Of a DNA stretch of 64,000 nt, positions 34,293-42,953 are shown one piece after another (position 1 is the first letter of the stretch; the number at the start of each line of letters is the position of its first letter). A model generated the notes under the pieces. It did no database searches and had not been told where the DNA came from. It was given only the letters and a program-made list of their open reading frames with translations. The translations under genes and the position numbers were made by a program. Origin of the DNA: Sphingobium sp052327305 (GTDB lineage: Bacteria; Pseudomonadota; Alphaproteobacteria; Sphingomonadales; Sphingomonadaceae); NCBI RefSeq assembly GCF_052327305.1, contig NZ_CP182486.1:1550001-1614000 (forward strand). The letters are read 5' to 3'.

Positions 34293-35798
34293 ATGGCGAT
34301 CGCGCCGCGTCTGGACTTGAGACAAAGCCAGTCTCTGGTCATGACGCCTCAGCTCCAGCAGGCAATCAAGCTGCTGGCGCTCTCCAATCTGGAGCTCGAA
34401 GGCTTCATTGCCGGCGAGCTTGAGCGCAACCCGTTGCTCGAAGCCGCCGACCGCGAACCGGAGGGGACCCGAGAGGCGCCGGAAACCGGCCTCTCCTCCG
34501 ATCCGGAAGCCGGTGTCGATCAGGCGATCGCGATCGGCGCGGGCGGAGAGTCTCCGCTCGACATCGATCATGGCGCGGAGACCTTCATCGACGATGGCCC
34601 GTCCGACCGGATGGTCGGCGAGGCAGTCGCAAGCAGTTCCTCAAGCGATTTCTCCGGGAGCAGCAATGGTCCGGGGAGCGAAGACGGCCCAGATTTCGAC
34701 AGTTTCGCAGCGCCGGACATTGGCCTCCATGAGCATCTCATGGCGCAGGCCGGCGCCGTCCTGTCCGGTCTGGAGCTGCTGATTGCCAGTCAGCTGATCG
34801 GCCAGATCGATGCTGCAGGCTATCTGGAAGCGGACGTGCGCGAGGTCGCCCGGCAGCTAGGCGTCGAGCCGGATGAGGTGGAGCGCGTGCTCGCTGTGAT
34901 CCATGGCTTCGATCCTTCCGGCGTGGGCGCCCGCACCCTCTCCGAATGCATCGCCATTCAGGCGCGCGAAGCCGATCGCTACGACCCCGCCATGGCGACG
35001 CTGATCGCCAATCTGGATCTGCTTGCGCGCGGCCAGCTTCCCCATTTGCGACGCATCTGCGGCGTGGACGAGGAAGACATGGCCGACATGATCCGCGAGC
35101 TGCGGAGCTATGATCCCAAGCCCGGCCTGCGCTTCGGCGGCGAAAGCGCGCCTGCGATCACGCCCGACGTTCTGATACGTGCGGCCGGCAAAGGCTGGTC
35201 CGTCGAGATCAACGGCGCGACCCTTCCCCGCCTGCTCGTCAATCAGCGCTATCACGCGGAGCTCGGCGCGACCGTTCGGGACAAGGAAGCTAAGAGCTGG
35301 CTGGCCGACTGTCTGACCAGTGCCAATTGGCTGATGCGCGCGCTCGATCAGCGCCAGCGCACCATCCTCAAAGTCACCGAAGAAATCGTCCGCCGGCAGG
35401 AGGGATTTTTCCGGGAAGGCGTAAGCCAGCTTCGCCCGCTCACGCTGCGCACCATCGCCGACGCGGTGGGCCTGCATGAGTCGACGGTGAGCCGGGTGAC
35501 CAGCAACAAATATCTCGCCTGTCCGCGCGGCACATATGAACTCAAATTCTTCTTCACCAGCGCGATCCAGTCGGCCGATGGCGGGGAGGCCGCATCCGCT
35601 CAGGCCGTGAAGAGCCATATCAGAGCGCTGATTGCCGAGGAGGCGCCCGATGCGATCCTCTCGGACGACACGCTGGTCGATCTGCTGCGCGAACGGGGCT
35701 TCGACATCGCCCGGCGCACGGTCGCCAAATATCGCGAGGCGATCGGCCTTGGCTCATCCGTGCAGCGGCGGCGCCAGAAGCGACTACGCGGCGCCTGA
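34293..35798 (+). CDS. rpoN: RNA polymerase sigma-54 factor
   Basis: 501 aa. Region I is the Gln-rich activator-response segment (LDLRQSQSLVMTPQLQQAIK). A long acidic linker follows, then the core-binding region and the C-terminal DNA-binding part with the RpoN box (ARRTVAKYRE). It needs AAA+ activators. The usual downstream hpf and ptsN genes are not here; two hairpins follow instead. Confidence 0.96.
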   Translation: MAIAPRLDLRQSQSLVMTPQLQQAIKLLALSNLELEGFIAGELERNPLLEAADREPEGTREAPETGLSSDPEAGVDQAIAIGAGGESPLDIDHGAETFIDDGPSDRMVGEAVASSSSSDFSGSSNGPGSEDGPDFDSFAAPDIGLHEHLMAQAGAVLSGLELLIASQLIGQIDAAGYLEADVREVARQLGVEPDEVERVLAVIHGFDPSGVGARTLSECIAIQAREADRYDPAMATLIANLDLLARGQLPHLRRICGVDEEDMADMIRELRSYDPKPGLRFGGESAPAITPDVLIRAAGKGWSVEINGATLPRLLVNQRYHAELGATVRDKEAKSWLADCLTSANWLMRALDQRQRTILKVTEEIVRRQEGFFREGVSQLRPLTLRTIADAVGLHESTVSRVTSNKYLACPRGTYELKFFFTSAIQSADGGEAASAQAVKSHIRALIAEEAPDAILSDDTLVDLLRERGFDIARRTVAKYREAIGLGSSVQRRRQKRLRGA

Positions 35799-35831
35799 TC
35801 GCTCAGACGCCGCGCGCTCTCCAGAGATTCC

Positions 35832-35895
35832 GGTCCGCAAACCGGACCTCTAAACTTGTCGGCGTCTGCCCGGCTCCCACGACCGGGCAGACGCC
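35832..35895. terminator. Two tandem hairpins after rpoN
   Basis: First GGTCCG...CGGACC (35832-35848), then a perfect 13 bp stem GGCGTCTGCCCGG...CCGGGCAGACGCC (35861-35895) around a 9-base loop. There is no U-tract, so this may be a termination or RNA-stability structure between convergent rpoN and the DUF1328 gene. Confidence 0.6.
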
Positions 35896-35905
35896 GTGGC
35901 CTCGA

Positions 35906-36091
35906 TCAATTCAACGTGTTCTTGATTCCCCGCCCGGCCAGAAAGCCGAGAATGAGAAAAATGGCGAACAGCGCGATGGCGAGGAAGAACAAAAACTTGG
36001 CAATGCCCACGAAACTGCCGGCGACACCACCAAAGCCGAGGAGCGCCGCAACGAGCGCAATGACGAGGCATATGATGGCAAGGCGGATCAT
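35906..36091 (-). CDS. DUF1328 family small membrane protein
   Basis: 61 aa from the ATG at 36091; the family usually begins at this point (MIRLAIICLVIALVAALLGFGG). Two transmembrane helices and the GFGGVAG turn are typical. Often stress-induced in other bacteria, with no known activity. It converges with rpoN. Confidence 0.85.
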   Translation of the reverse strand: MIRLAIICLVIALVAALLGFGGVAGSFVGIAKFLFFLAIALFAIFLILGFLAGRGIKNTLN

Positions 36092-36168
36092 GGCAGGCGT
36101 CCCGATGAACTGGTTGTCTGCCAAATGCTTAGCGGCGCGTTTAGGTTCCCTGCCCGACGCAGGGACGT

Positions 36169-36486
36169 CTATTTTTCGAGCGTCATCATGGCGGCAACGG
36201 TTTCACCCGGCACCAGCGCCTCGTCCCGGCGCACCTGCGCCTTTATCGGCAGGAGAAGCCGTCGCTTTCTTTGTGCGGGAAAACCGATGTTTGCCACCGG
36301 CTGCGCCCCACAATTGCGGTTATGCGCACCGAGCCGAAGCCCCGCTCATGTCCGCTCGCCCGGCGATGCGCGATCCGCGCGGATCGTTTCGGCGGCCTCT
36401 CCGCTAATCACGATGAAGCTTGAAGGCGGCGTTGTCGGTTCGATCTCGACAGCTTGCAGGATCGCCGCCACCACGATCGTCGTCAT
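36169..36486 (-). pseudogene. DUF1905 family gene with two frameshifts
   Basis: The start ATG at 36486 overlaps the cyclophilin stop as ATGA. Frame one reads MTTIVVAAILQAVEIEP, then SSFIVISGEAAETIRA, and stops soon after. A second frame continues ERGFGSVRITAIVGRSRW and SVFPHKESDGF. A third frame gives LLLPIKAQVRRDEALVPG and ends TLEK, TAG at 36169. Joined, these make one DUF1905 domain. The second shift looks like one base lost near 36252-36257; the first is near 36365-36380. Either a recent pseudogene or sequencing errors. Confidence 0.75.
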
Positions 36487-37499
36487 GACCCCCGGCCTTC
36501 CAGCCTGACGGGAACTGGCAAATTGCAGATGTCCACGCTGCCTGCCGGCTCGATGAAGAAATCATCCTTCCGGTTCGCGCGGGCATAAGCATAGCGCGCG
36601 AAGCTTTCGCTCGCCGTCGAAAGATACTGGAAGCGCGGCTGAGCGGCGCGCGGCAGGTCGCTTGCGAGGCGCACGGAGAGGATCGCGACACGCTCGGCCG
36701 GTTTCTCATAGAAGCCGAGGTCGCCCGTGCCGCGCGGCAGGCTCGAGAGATGCTCAATACCCTCGATCACGCGACCGACGACCGCGATGTTGCGATCGAG
36801 CTGGCGTGGCGCATGACCGATCACCGCGTAAAGCTCCGCACCCGTTCCTGTGTCGGGCGAGACGTTGCGCCCCACGCCGACGGAGCCATAGCAGTGCATA
36901 GGCCAGCTCTTCATCGCCCCAGCCACACGCTCGCCTGAAAAGGCGAACCCACCCGCGAACCCGGAGAAGCGCCCGGCGTCATTGGCTGGGGATAGCAGCG
37001 CGCCAATCCGAGCATCGATCGGCAGCGAACCGGAGTGGACATAGTCGCTCTCCGGCACGGGCCGCAGACCGGGAGGCAGAGGCTTGGCCTTGGCAGGATC
37101 TTCCCCGTCCGGGTCGCCCCACTGCGTCACATAATTGTCCTGCACGCGTACCACGGACATGCCGTCATACCAGTGCGCCTGCGCCAGCATGCGCATATTG
37201 GCTACCCAGCCCTGACTGAACGGCGCCGGCATCAGCTGGATCACGACGTTGCGCGCCCTCCCCGCCCGGTCCGGCGCCAGCGTCATGATGAGCAGATCCT
37301 GCGGGGCAATCGCGATCCAGTCGCCGGCCGGGGCCGCTGCGACGATCTGCGATGGCGTAACGGGCGCTGGAGTGGAGTTCGGCGGGGGTGGTGATGCGCT
37401 ATTCTGCGCCGCCGCCGTGCCAGCCGCAATGATCAGCCCTAAGCCAAGGACGCGGCACATTCTGCCGCGCGTCGCCCCCTTCCCCCCTACGTCCCCCAT
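36483..37499 (-). CDS. Periplasmic cyclophilin-type peptidyl-prolyl isomerase
   Basis: 338 aa from the ATG at 37499 with AAGGAG 7 bp upstream. A signal peptide (LGLGLIIAAGTAAAQ) is followed by a Pro-rich linker and the cyclophilin fold: HWYDGMSVVRVQDNYVTQWG and ELYAVIGHAPRQLDRNIAVVGRVIEG. The standard Phe-His pairs are changed (SVVRVQ for the usual FHR), as in the divergent proteobacterial group, so activity is uncertain. Its stop overlaps the start of the DUF1905 pseudogene. Confidence 0.88.
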   Translation of the reverse strand: MGDVGGKGATRGRMCRVLGLGLIIAAGTAAAQNSASPPPPNSTPAPVTPSQIVAAAPAGDWIAIAPQDLLIMTLAPDRAGRARNVVIQLMPAPFSQGWVANMRMLAQAHWYDGMSVVRVQDNYVTQWGDPDGEDPAKAKPLPPGLRPVPESDYVHSGSLPIDARIGALLSPANDAGRFSGFAGGFAFSGERVAGAMKSWPMHCYGSVGVGRNVSPDTGTGAELYAVIGHAPRQLDRNIAVVGRVIEGIEHLSSLPRGTGDLGFYEKPAERVAILSVRLASDLPRAAQPRFQYLSTASESFARYAYARANRKDDFFIEPAGSVDICNLPVPVRLEGRGS

Positions 37500-37613
37500 G
37501 CCGCGCTCCTTTCCGCCGTTGCCGCCCCTTCATGCCAAGCTAAATGCCATGCCGAGGCGACTTGCGGAAGAGATCGGCCTCGTCTAGGGGACGGCGCTTC
37601 CAGAGCATGTTGC

Positions 37614-37704
37614 GGAGCGGTGGCCGAGTGGTCGAAGGCGCTCGCCTGGAAAGTGAGTATACGTCAAAAGCGTATCGAGGGTTCGAATCCCTCCCGCTCC
37701 GCCA
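37614..37704 (+). tRNA. tRNA-Ser (anticodon GGA)
   Basis: The acceptor stem pairs GGAGCGG with CCGCTCC, and GCCA is encoded. Anticodon GGA is at 37648-37650, and there is a long variable arm (ATACG...CGTAT), as serine tRNAs have. The T arm is GGGTTCGAATCCC. The last 14 bp also serve as the left attachment site of the island. Confidence 0.97.
37691..37704 (+). other. Left attachment site (attL)
   Basis: CTCCCGCTCCGCCA, the 3' end of tRNA-Ser. The perfect copy at 55493-55506 defines the other end. Integration leaves the tRNA intact. Confidence 0.82.
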
Positions 37705-37837
37705 AGACACTTTTTAAATTGTTGAAATATAACAGTAATTTCAGTGCAAGAATTTCTCGCCCAACATAACGTCCAACACTTGTGTTGGCCACGTTTCTGG
37801 TGACTTCGCTAGTGGGCGCGCAGAGCCGCCACTCACT

Positions 37838-38167
37838 TCATTTGTCGCTGACGGCGGCCTGACTGTTGGACAGACGTCTATCAAGACCGCTGTTTTCATC
37901 GTCATCCAGCGGCGCTGCCGTGGCAATGGCATTCCTAGCCGCCGTAACTTCCTCAGCAATCACCGTGTCAGCCATGGAAAGGCCCCAAAAGGGATAGAGA
38001 GCCAAAATGACCGCTGCACTTCCGAACAACGTCCATCGAATACAAGCAGCAAGGTCAATTGTAGATCGTTCAATGAACCGCTCAAGCAGTGTCAGCCGCG
38101 CGCTCGACTCGGGGCTCTCGCTAGGTTTTGCACAGGGATTTCGGGGTGACGTGGACACGATAATCAC
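37838..38167 (-). CDS. Hypothetical single-span membrane protein
   Basis: 109 aa from the GTG at 38167, which overlaps the upstream HTH gene stop as GTGA. Residues ~50-70 (IRWTLFGSAAVILALYPFWGL) form one membrane helix; the rest is polar, ending in a Ser/Asp-rich tail. No family recognised. It is co-translated with the HTH protein and may act with it. First gene inside the left end of the island. Confidence 0.55.
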   Translation of the reverse strand: MIIVSTSPRNPCAKPSESPESSARLTLLERFIERSTIDLAACIRWTLFGSAAVILALYPFWGLSMADTVIAEEVTAARNAIATAAPLDDDENSGLDRRLSNSQAAVSDK

Positions 38168-38595
38168 CCTCGGTGCCGCATTTCCGCATCGACAGCCCAA
38201 GAAAGGGTGACGTCGCGGGCAATTTTTTTCGCAAGCTTATCGAAGAGGAAGACGCGTCGACCGTCATCTTGCGTCGCTCGCTCAAGCAGCCCCCTCTTCT
38301 CCAGTTTGGCTAAAGCTCGCTGAACGGTTCTGGTTTGAACATCCATCCGTTTCGCAATGGTAGTAGACCGGGGATAAACTGGGCGATCAGGCTCCCACCA
38401 GTGGGCAAGCAGGTTAATGAGCACCAGTAGCTCTGTAGGCGTCAGATCGTACTTGGATTGCAACTTGAGCAACGCAACCGGCACGGCAACAAAGCCCGAC
38501 CCAGCAGTGACAGCGCCCTGCCACTTCTCCTTAACGGTGGCCTTAACCGCCTCCAGCGGCTGATCGATTGAGGATGTTTCGAGACTAGTCGCCAT
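38164..38595 (-). CDS. Winged-helix DNA-binding protein (replication-protein-like)
   Basis: 143 aa. A winged HTH spans about residues 45-115: LTPTELLVLINLLAHWW, RSTTIAKRMDVQTRTVQRAL, then KRGLLERATQD. This pattern is like the N-terminal domain of phage and plasmid replication initiators and some MarR-like regulators. A regulator or initiator of the island is likely (inference). It is transcribed leftwards, away from the DprA-like gene; the 186 bp between holds both promoters. Confidence 0.75.
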   Translation of the reverse strand: MATSLETSSIDQPLEAVKATVKEKWQGAVTAGSGFVAVPVALLKLQSKYDLTPTELLVLINLLAHWWEPDRPVYPRSTTIAKRMDVQTRTVQRALAKLEKRGLLERATQDDGRRVFLFDKLAKKIARDVTLSWAVDAEMRHRG

Positions 38596-38781
38596 AAACC
38601 CCTTCTGCCATAACTACCGACATTAAAACAGGGGTCTACTTCATTAGGTGACATCTATGACGTTTTTTTCGCGCGTGAATGGTTTTTGGAGAAACAGAGT
38701 GGACGCGACCATCATATATGTTTCTGGTTTGTTCTTGTCTTGATCGAGATGAAAGTTTAGCTTAGCTTGGCAGCTGACGCT

Positions 38782-39564
38782 ATGAACCTGCACCAATCAT
38801 ACTCACGAGATCGTGCGGATAGGAGCCGAACTAATCGTTTTGAACCCAATATGAGGTATCGTGCGCCATCGGACTGGAAGCACGTTGGAGTAGCTGAGCT
38901 ACTTGAGGGCTCGCCACGCGAAGCTGTTGTTAAGGAGCAGTTTGATTTTTGGGCCAGTAAGCCCAAGTCTCAATCCGCCGTCCAATCCGTCTATTGCGCT
39001 GGCGATGTGTCGCTGCTGCAAAAGCCGTGCATCGCGGTCATTGGAAGCCGCGAAGTTTCCGAGGACGGTATCAAGCGCGCCCGTCGCATCGCCCGCGAAC
39101 TTGTTGATTCCGGTATTGTGGTGGTTTCAGGCCTTGCGGCTGGCGTCGATATGAATGCCATGCAATCAGCCATAGCAAGCGGCGGTCATACCATTGGGGT
39201 CATTGGGACGCCGCTCGATAAGGCATATCCAGCGGCCAATGCGTCACTGCAAGAAACAGTGTATCGTGATCATCTGCTAATTTCGCAGTTCGAATTTGGT
39301 GAGCGAACCTATCGGTCAAGCTTCCCGGATCGTAACAGAACGATGGCGTTGTTGTCCGACGCTTCAGTCGTGATTGAAGCCTCAGATACGTCAGGGACTT
39401 TGCACCAAGCATCTGAATGCGTTCGTCAAAATCGTTGGCTCGGAATCCTAAAGAGCGTGGTTGATGATCCCCGCCTTACTTGGCCAAAGAATTTTCTAAA
39501 CTATGAGCGCTGCTTAGTGATAGATACGACAGAGACATTGCTAAGGCATGTATATTCAAAGTGA
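38782..39564 (+). CDS. DprA-like Rossmann-fold protein
   Basis: 260 aa from the ATG at 38782; a TTG at 38767 and an ATG at 38851 are alternatives. The DprA/LOG-like core is clear: IAVIGSREVSEDGIKRAR, VVVSGLAAGVDMNAMQSA, GVIGTPLDKAYP and FPDRNRTMALLSDASVVIEA. Classical DprA loads RecA on single-stranded DNA during transformation; island copies without competence genes are often linked to defence. It lacks the usual C-terminal winged helix. Its stop overlaps the PRTase start (GTGA). Confidence 0.85.
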   Translation: MNLHQSYSRDRADRSRTNRFEPNMRYRAPSDWKHVGVAELLEGSPREAVVKEQFDFWASKPKSQSAVQSVYCAGDVSLLQKPCIAVIGSREVSEDGIKRARRIARELVDSGIVVVSGLAAGVDMNAMQSAIASGGHTIGVIGTPLDKAYPAANASLQETVYRDHLLISQFEFGERTYRSSFPDRNRTMALLSDASVVIEASDTSGTLHQASECVRQNRWLGILKSVVDDPRLTWPKNFLNYERCLVIDTTETLLRHVYSK

Positions 39565-40226
39565 TCGAACTTCACGCCCATTGCTATTATCCTTCTTACG
39601 ATGGCTATCAGAGTAGCGACTTTCCGCCGTATAAATATGTTCGCTGCCTAAAGGGCGAGGCGATTAACGGCTACGCTAACGTGCGCGACATTGATGGGGT
39701 GCAACGCCGGATCGAGAATGGAAAACGTGATGTAGCCATGGCTGTGTTTGCAAAATGGGCAGCGCAGAAGTTGGCGACAATTGTGCCTCAAGGAGCGACG
39801 TTGGTTCCAATCCCGTCGTCGGGTCATGTTCAACTTGGAGCAGATTTCACGGGTTTGTTATTATGCCAGGCAATCAATCAGATTGCGAACGACCTATACC
39901 CTATCAATGCCTGCCTTACGCAGCAGGAGGCGGTGTTGGCAGCAAGCAAGGGAGGTAGCCGGAAGTTCGTGGATATCCGCGACAACCTCGTTTGCCACAG
40001 CAATTTGGCCGGTCGTCCCGTGGTGCTGGTTGACGACAATGTCAGTTCCGGAAACCATCTGAAAGCCGCGAAGAAGGTTCTTAGCGACCACGGCGCTACA
40101 AATGTTTCGCACGCGATTTCTGCTGGTCGCACGACGAATGAGCGGCGTAATAACATGTGGGCCGTGCCGTCCGAAAATGTCGATTGGGACAACTGCGACC
40201 TAGGTGGTGGGTTCGGCGTGCTTTAG
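39561..40226 (+). CDS. Phosphoribosyltransferase-like protein
   Basis: 221 aa from the GTG at 39561. The PRPP-binding loop is VVLVDDNVSSGNHL (acidic pair at 158-159), after ATLVPIPSSGH near residue 80, as in ComF-type type I PRTases. The N-terminal HAHCYYP is Cys/His-rich. Substrate unknown. It is translationally coupled to the DprA-like gene, so the two proteins probably act together. The 3' end overlaps the end of the HNH gene by 27 bp on the other strand. Confidence 0.8.
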   Translation: MIELHAHCYYPSYDGYQSSDFPPYKYVRCLKGEAINGYANVRDIDGVQRRIENGKRDVAMAVFAKWAAQKLATIVPQGATLVPIPSSGHVQLGADFTGLLLCQAINQIANDLYPINACLTQQEAVLAASKGGSRKFVDIRDNLVCHSNLAGRPVVLVDDNVSSGNHLKAAKKVLSDHGATNVSHAISAGRTTNERRNNMWAVPSENVDWDNCDLGGGFGVL

Positions 40227-41207
40227 CGCCGCGTGAATTTCGTCCAAAGATAGCGGCATTCGTTTCCGATGCGCCATTCGGTGACAGTTCGAGCACAAGA
40301 GCGCCAAATCCGCTAGTTTGGTTTTCGCGCCTGGCTTCATCATATACACCGGATTAGTGTGATGAATTTCGATGAAGTCCGCGCCAAGCGGTCCATAGGC
40401 CTTTTCGAAGTCGAAGCCGCAAACTTCACATGCGAGATTGCCTTTAACCTTCGCAGCCTTGCGCTTTTCGGCAACAACGCGGGGATCGCGTTCATAACGC
40501 TTGTGCAAACGGATGACGATGCCGCCTTCCTCGCCTTCGTAAGCTTCAACGGCCGGCAATATGGTCAAGCCCGCTTCTTTAGCTGCCGTAACGGCGTCGC
40601 GGATGGTTTTTGCATCGACCCGAAGTTCGGGGCGGCGACCTTCGTATTCTGCCCACAGTATCCGCTCTAACGTCCCGCCCGCTTTCATCCCTACTTTACC
40701 CTGCGACGTGAAATCCGGGTCGAGCGCCCGAATGTTCATCATCTTGAGATACACGCCGTTGGGATTGCGGAAGGTTTCGCCGGCAGCTGAACCATTAAGA
40801 CGATGAAGCTTGTTTAGCAGATCGGAAAGTGCGGCAACGGCGCGGCTTTCTTTGCCGGGTGGGTTAGCGGGGTTTGTGAAATACAGGTCTAATGCGAGAA
40901 CAATTTCGTCGCGCGTCCAGTGAGGATTTCGAAGTGGTGTTTCAACGGTGAACCCTAATTGGCGTAATCTATGAGCCACGGTGCGTTCACCACCGGTAAA
41001 CTGCGCTGGAGAGAGGGCGTGTCCCTTTACGAACTTGTGCGCCACGCCCAAGATAGCTTTGGATGGATAGCGCTCACCGTTATGAACAAGCCAATATTGC
41101 TTCGACGCAGCGTATCCATACGCCCTCATGAACGCCTCACCTCCTAACGCGTCATATTCTGCGATGGCATTATCGACTGCCACCTTTGTAATGTTCGCCA
41201 GCCTCAT
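40200..41207 (-). CDS. HNH endonuclease, McrA-like
   Basis: 335 aa from the ATG at 41207 (GAGGG upstream). The N-terminal ~85 residues look like the head domain of ScoMcrA-type proteins (YWLVHNGERYPSKAILGVAH). The middle contains HWTRDEIVLALDLYF. The C-terminal HNH has CEVCGFDF (Cys260/263), EIHHTNP (His282/283) and CSNCHRMAH. Such enzymes cut modified (methylated or phosphorothioated) foreign DNA. It is convergent with the DprA-PRTase pair. Confidence 0.85.
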   Translation of the reverse strand: MRLANITKVAVDNAIAEYDALGGEAFMRAYGYAASKQYWLVHNGERYPSKAILGVAHKFVKGHALSPAQFTGGERTVAHRLRQLGFTVETPLRNPHWTRDEIVLALDLYFTNPANPPGKESRAVAALSDLLNKLHRLNGSAAGETFRNPNGVYLKMMNIRALDPDFTSQGKVGMKAGGTLERILWAEYEGRRPELRVDAKTIRDAVTAAKEAGLTILPAVEAYEGEEGGIVIRLHKRYERDPRVVAEKRKAAKVKGNLACEVCGFDFEKAYGPLGADFIEIHHTNPVYMMKPGAKTKLADLALLCSNCHRMAHRKRMPLSLDEIHAALKHAEPTT

Positions 41208-41270
41208 AGCGGCCCTCTAACGTAACAAAACCAATGAATAGGCGGAAAATCGTTGAATCATATACGTCCG

Positions 41271-41370
41271 TTTTAGATACATTTCTGCCAACTGTATCTA
41301 AAATTAGACTCCACATATATTAGATACAATAGTAGTTTCGTTACACCGAATCGATACAGGAGTAACGAAA
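41271..41370. promoter_or_regulatory. Inverted repeats upstream of the resolvase gene (res-like site or operator)
   Basis: TTTTAGATACA (41271-41281) and its exact complement TGTATCTAAAA (41293-41303) form an 11 bp inverted repeat. A third half-copy, ATTAGATACA, is at 41319. TTTCGTTAC (41336-41344) and GTAACGAAA (41362-41370) form a second inverted repeat that runs into the start codon. This layout fits resolvase binding sites and autoregulation, but the exact res structure is not proven. Confidence 0.6.
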
Positions 41371-41948
41371 TGAGCCGCACATTTGCCTATTGTCGGGTCA
41401 GCACGCTGGATCAGACGACAGAGAACCAAATCAGGGAAATTGCTGCCGCTGGCTTCTCCGTCGATCCCAAGCGGATCATTGAAGAGACGATATCAGGGTC
41501 GGTTGCTGCGATGGAGCGTAAGGGCTTTGCCAAGCTGATGGATCGGCTGGAGGCTGGCGATATCCTCATTGTCACAAAGTTGGACCGCCTCGGGCGAAAT
41601 GCGATGGACGTGAGAACAACAGTCGATCGTTTGGCTTTTGAAGGGGTGAAGGTTCACTGCCTTGCCCTTGGTGGTGTTGATCTAACCAGCGCAGCAGGAA
41701 GAATGACCATGGGAGTCATTGCTGCTGTTGCCGAGTTTGAACGCGACCTTCTTATTGAACGGACCCAAGCAGGGCTGATGCGGGCAAAGGCATCGGGCAA
41801 AACGTTGGGGCGTCCTAGAGCACTTACCGATGAGCAGCAGGATCATATCATCCAGAAACGCCGCCAAGGCATATCCTTGGGCGCTTTAGCCAAAGAGTTT
41901 AAGGTTAGCCGTGCTGCCATTCAAAGGGTGGAGAAGAGGACGGCCTAG
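41370..41948 (+). CDS. Serine recombinase, resolvase/invertase family
   Basis: 192 aa from the ATG at 41370 (AGGAG upstream). Nucleophile Ser11 lies in YCRVSTLDQ, the catalytic arginines are in VTKLDRLGRN, and a C-terminal HTH (QGISLGALAKEFKVSRAAIQRV) binds DNA. It cuts and rejoins DNA at short inverted repeats, probably those just upstream. No transposase is next to it, so it is not part of a complete Tn3-type unit. Confidence 0.93.
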   Translation: MSRTFAYCRVSTLDQTTENQIREIAAAGFSVDPKRIIEETISGSVAAMERKGFAKLMDRLEAGDILIVTKLDRLGRNAMDVRTTVDRLAFEGVKVHCLALGGVDLTSAAGRMTMGVIAAVAEFERDLLIERTQAGLMRAKASGKTLGRPRALTDEQQDHIIQKRRQGISLGALAKEFKVSRAAIQRVEKRTA

Positions 41949-42007
41949 ACCTTTTGGGTTCAACCGTAATTGGTGCGGATGGAACAAGTCGATGCTAGAA
42001 TGCAGGC

Positions 42008-42316
42008 ATGGACTTGTCATTCATCCTTGTTATTGCCGTAAGCGCCGCCCTCGCTTCAGCATTTATGGTTTTGGCTGAAGTCACGTCACGTCGGGTTTCA
42101 GTTTTTCGCCTGCCCTTCCTGATCGCTTATCTCCTAGGCATTGTGGTGATGCAGCCTTGGAGGGTCAGCAGCGCACAAGAGGCAGGCATGGCCGCCATGA
42201 TGATCGCGTTCATGGCGATTTGGGTAGCGATAGGATGGCTTATAGGAGCAGGTCCAACCGCCTTGGCACTAATCGTGATTAGGTGGATTTCAGGAAGGAC
42301 TTCCAAGCGGGCTTAA
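42008..42316 (+). CDS. Small membrane protein, three predicted spans
   Basis: 102 aa from the ATG at 42008. Hydrophobic stretches lie at about residues 4-24, 33-50 and 63-92. Function unknown. The 13 bp word GATGCTAGAATGC sits just before the start (41991-42003) and recurs at 42523; it contains a -10-like TAGAAT, so it may be a promoter giving a very short leader. Confidence 0.5.
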   Translation: MDLSFILVIAVSAALASAFMVLAEVTSRRVSVFRLPFLIAYLLGIVVMQPWRVSSAQEAGMAAMMIAFMAIWVAIGWLIGAGPTALALIVIRWISGRTSKRA

Positions 42317-42725
42317 GCTGTTTGCAGTGAGCCGCACGACCTAGATCGTTCACGCCAAATTGAATAAGTTATAAGCTATTTTCTAAAGCGATATTCTAGA
42401 AAGAAGAAGTCTTAGACAATACTCTTATACCGCCAATATTCACTAGCACGTCACGGTCCACGCAGTTCATCATGCTCACAACGCTAGAGAAGCTATAGCA
42501 AAGCAGCTTTCAACTTAATCTCTGATGCTAGAATGCCTGTAATTTGCTCTGTAAGGCTCATACAGAGACATTCGAGACTTCTAGTTGGTATACAGCCAAA
42601 AACTTCAATCGTTGCTGTATGAGGCCTACAGAGACCAAAATGCGTGTGGCATCATGCTTCATCCTAGGTTGGCTCCCAGAGAATATTTGGTTGTAAGACG
42701 GGGTCCAAAGATAAGGAGACTAGTA
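42317..42725. other. Intergenic stretch without a supported gene
   Basis: AT-richer sequence between two small membrane-protein genes. It holds the second copy of GATGCTAGAATGC (42523-42535). A frame open from a TTG at 42585 joins the next gene but has no ribosome site; the good AAGGAG lies only at about 42713. Confidence 0.5.
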
Positions 42726-42953
42726 ATGTGGTGGGCTTTGGGTCTCTGCGCGGCGGTGGGCCTCATACTGTTTCGCAATGGCCTCAATGCTGTTTGGGGT
42801 ACCGCCACGTTAGCAATCCCCCTCGGCCTTGGGGTCGGCATTCTCAGCGGATGGCCAATCTGGGACACACTTTGGAAGAGTGCGATTATCGGCGCAGTCA
42901 TGGGTTTTGGTTTTGAACTTCTACCTCGGTTTGCTCGCAGCTTCAGCAAATAG
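42726..42953 (+). CDS. Small membrane protein
   Basis: 75 aa from the ATG at 42726 with AAGGAG about 8 bp upstream. Two or three hydrophobic helices (MWWALGLCAAVGLILF; TLAIPLGLGVGIL; IIGAVMGFGFELL). Unknown family. Confidence 0.5.
   Translation: MWWALGLCAAVGLILFRNGLNAVWGTATLAIPLGLGVGILSGWPIWDTLWKSAIIGAVMGFGFELLPRFARSFSK

Noticed and set aside
36125..36508. Plus-strand frame of 127 codons
   Set aside because: The minus strand of the same segment gives a clear DUF1905 domain across three frames; the plus frame has no family features.
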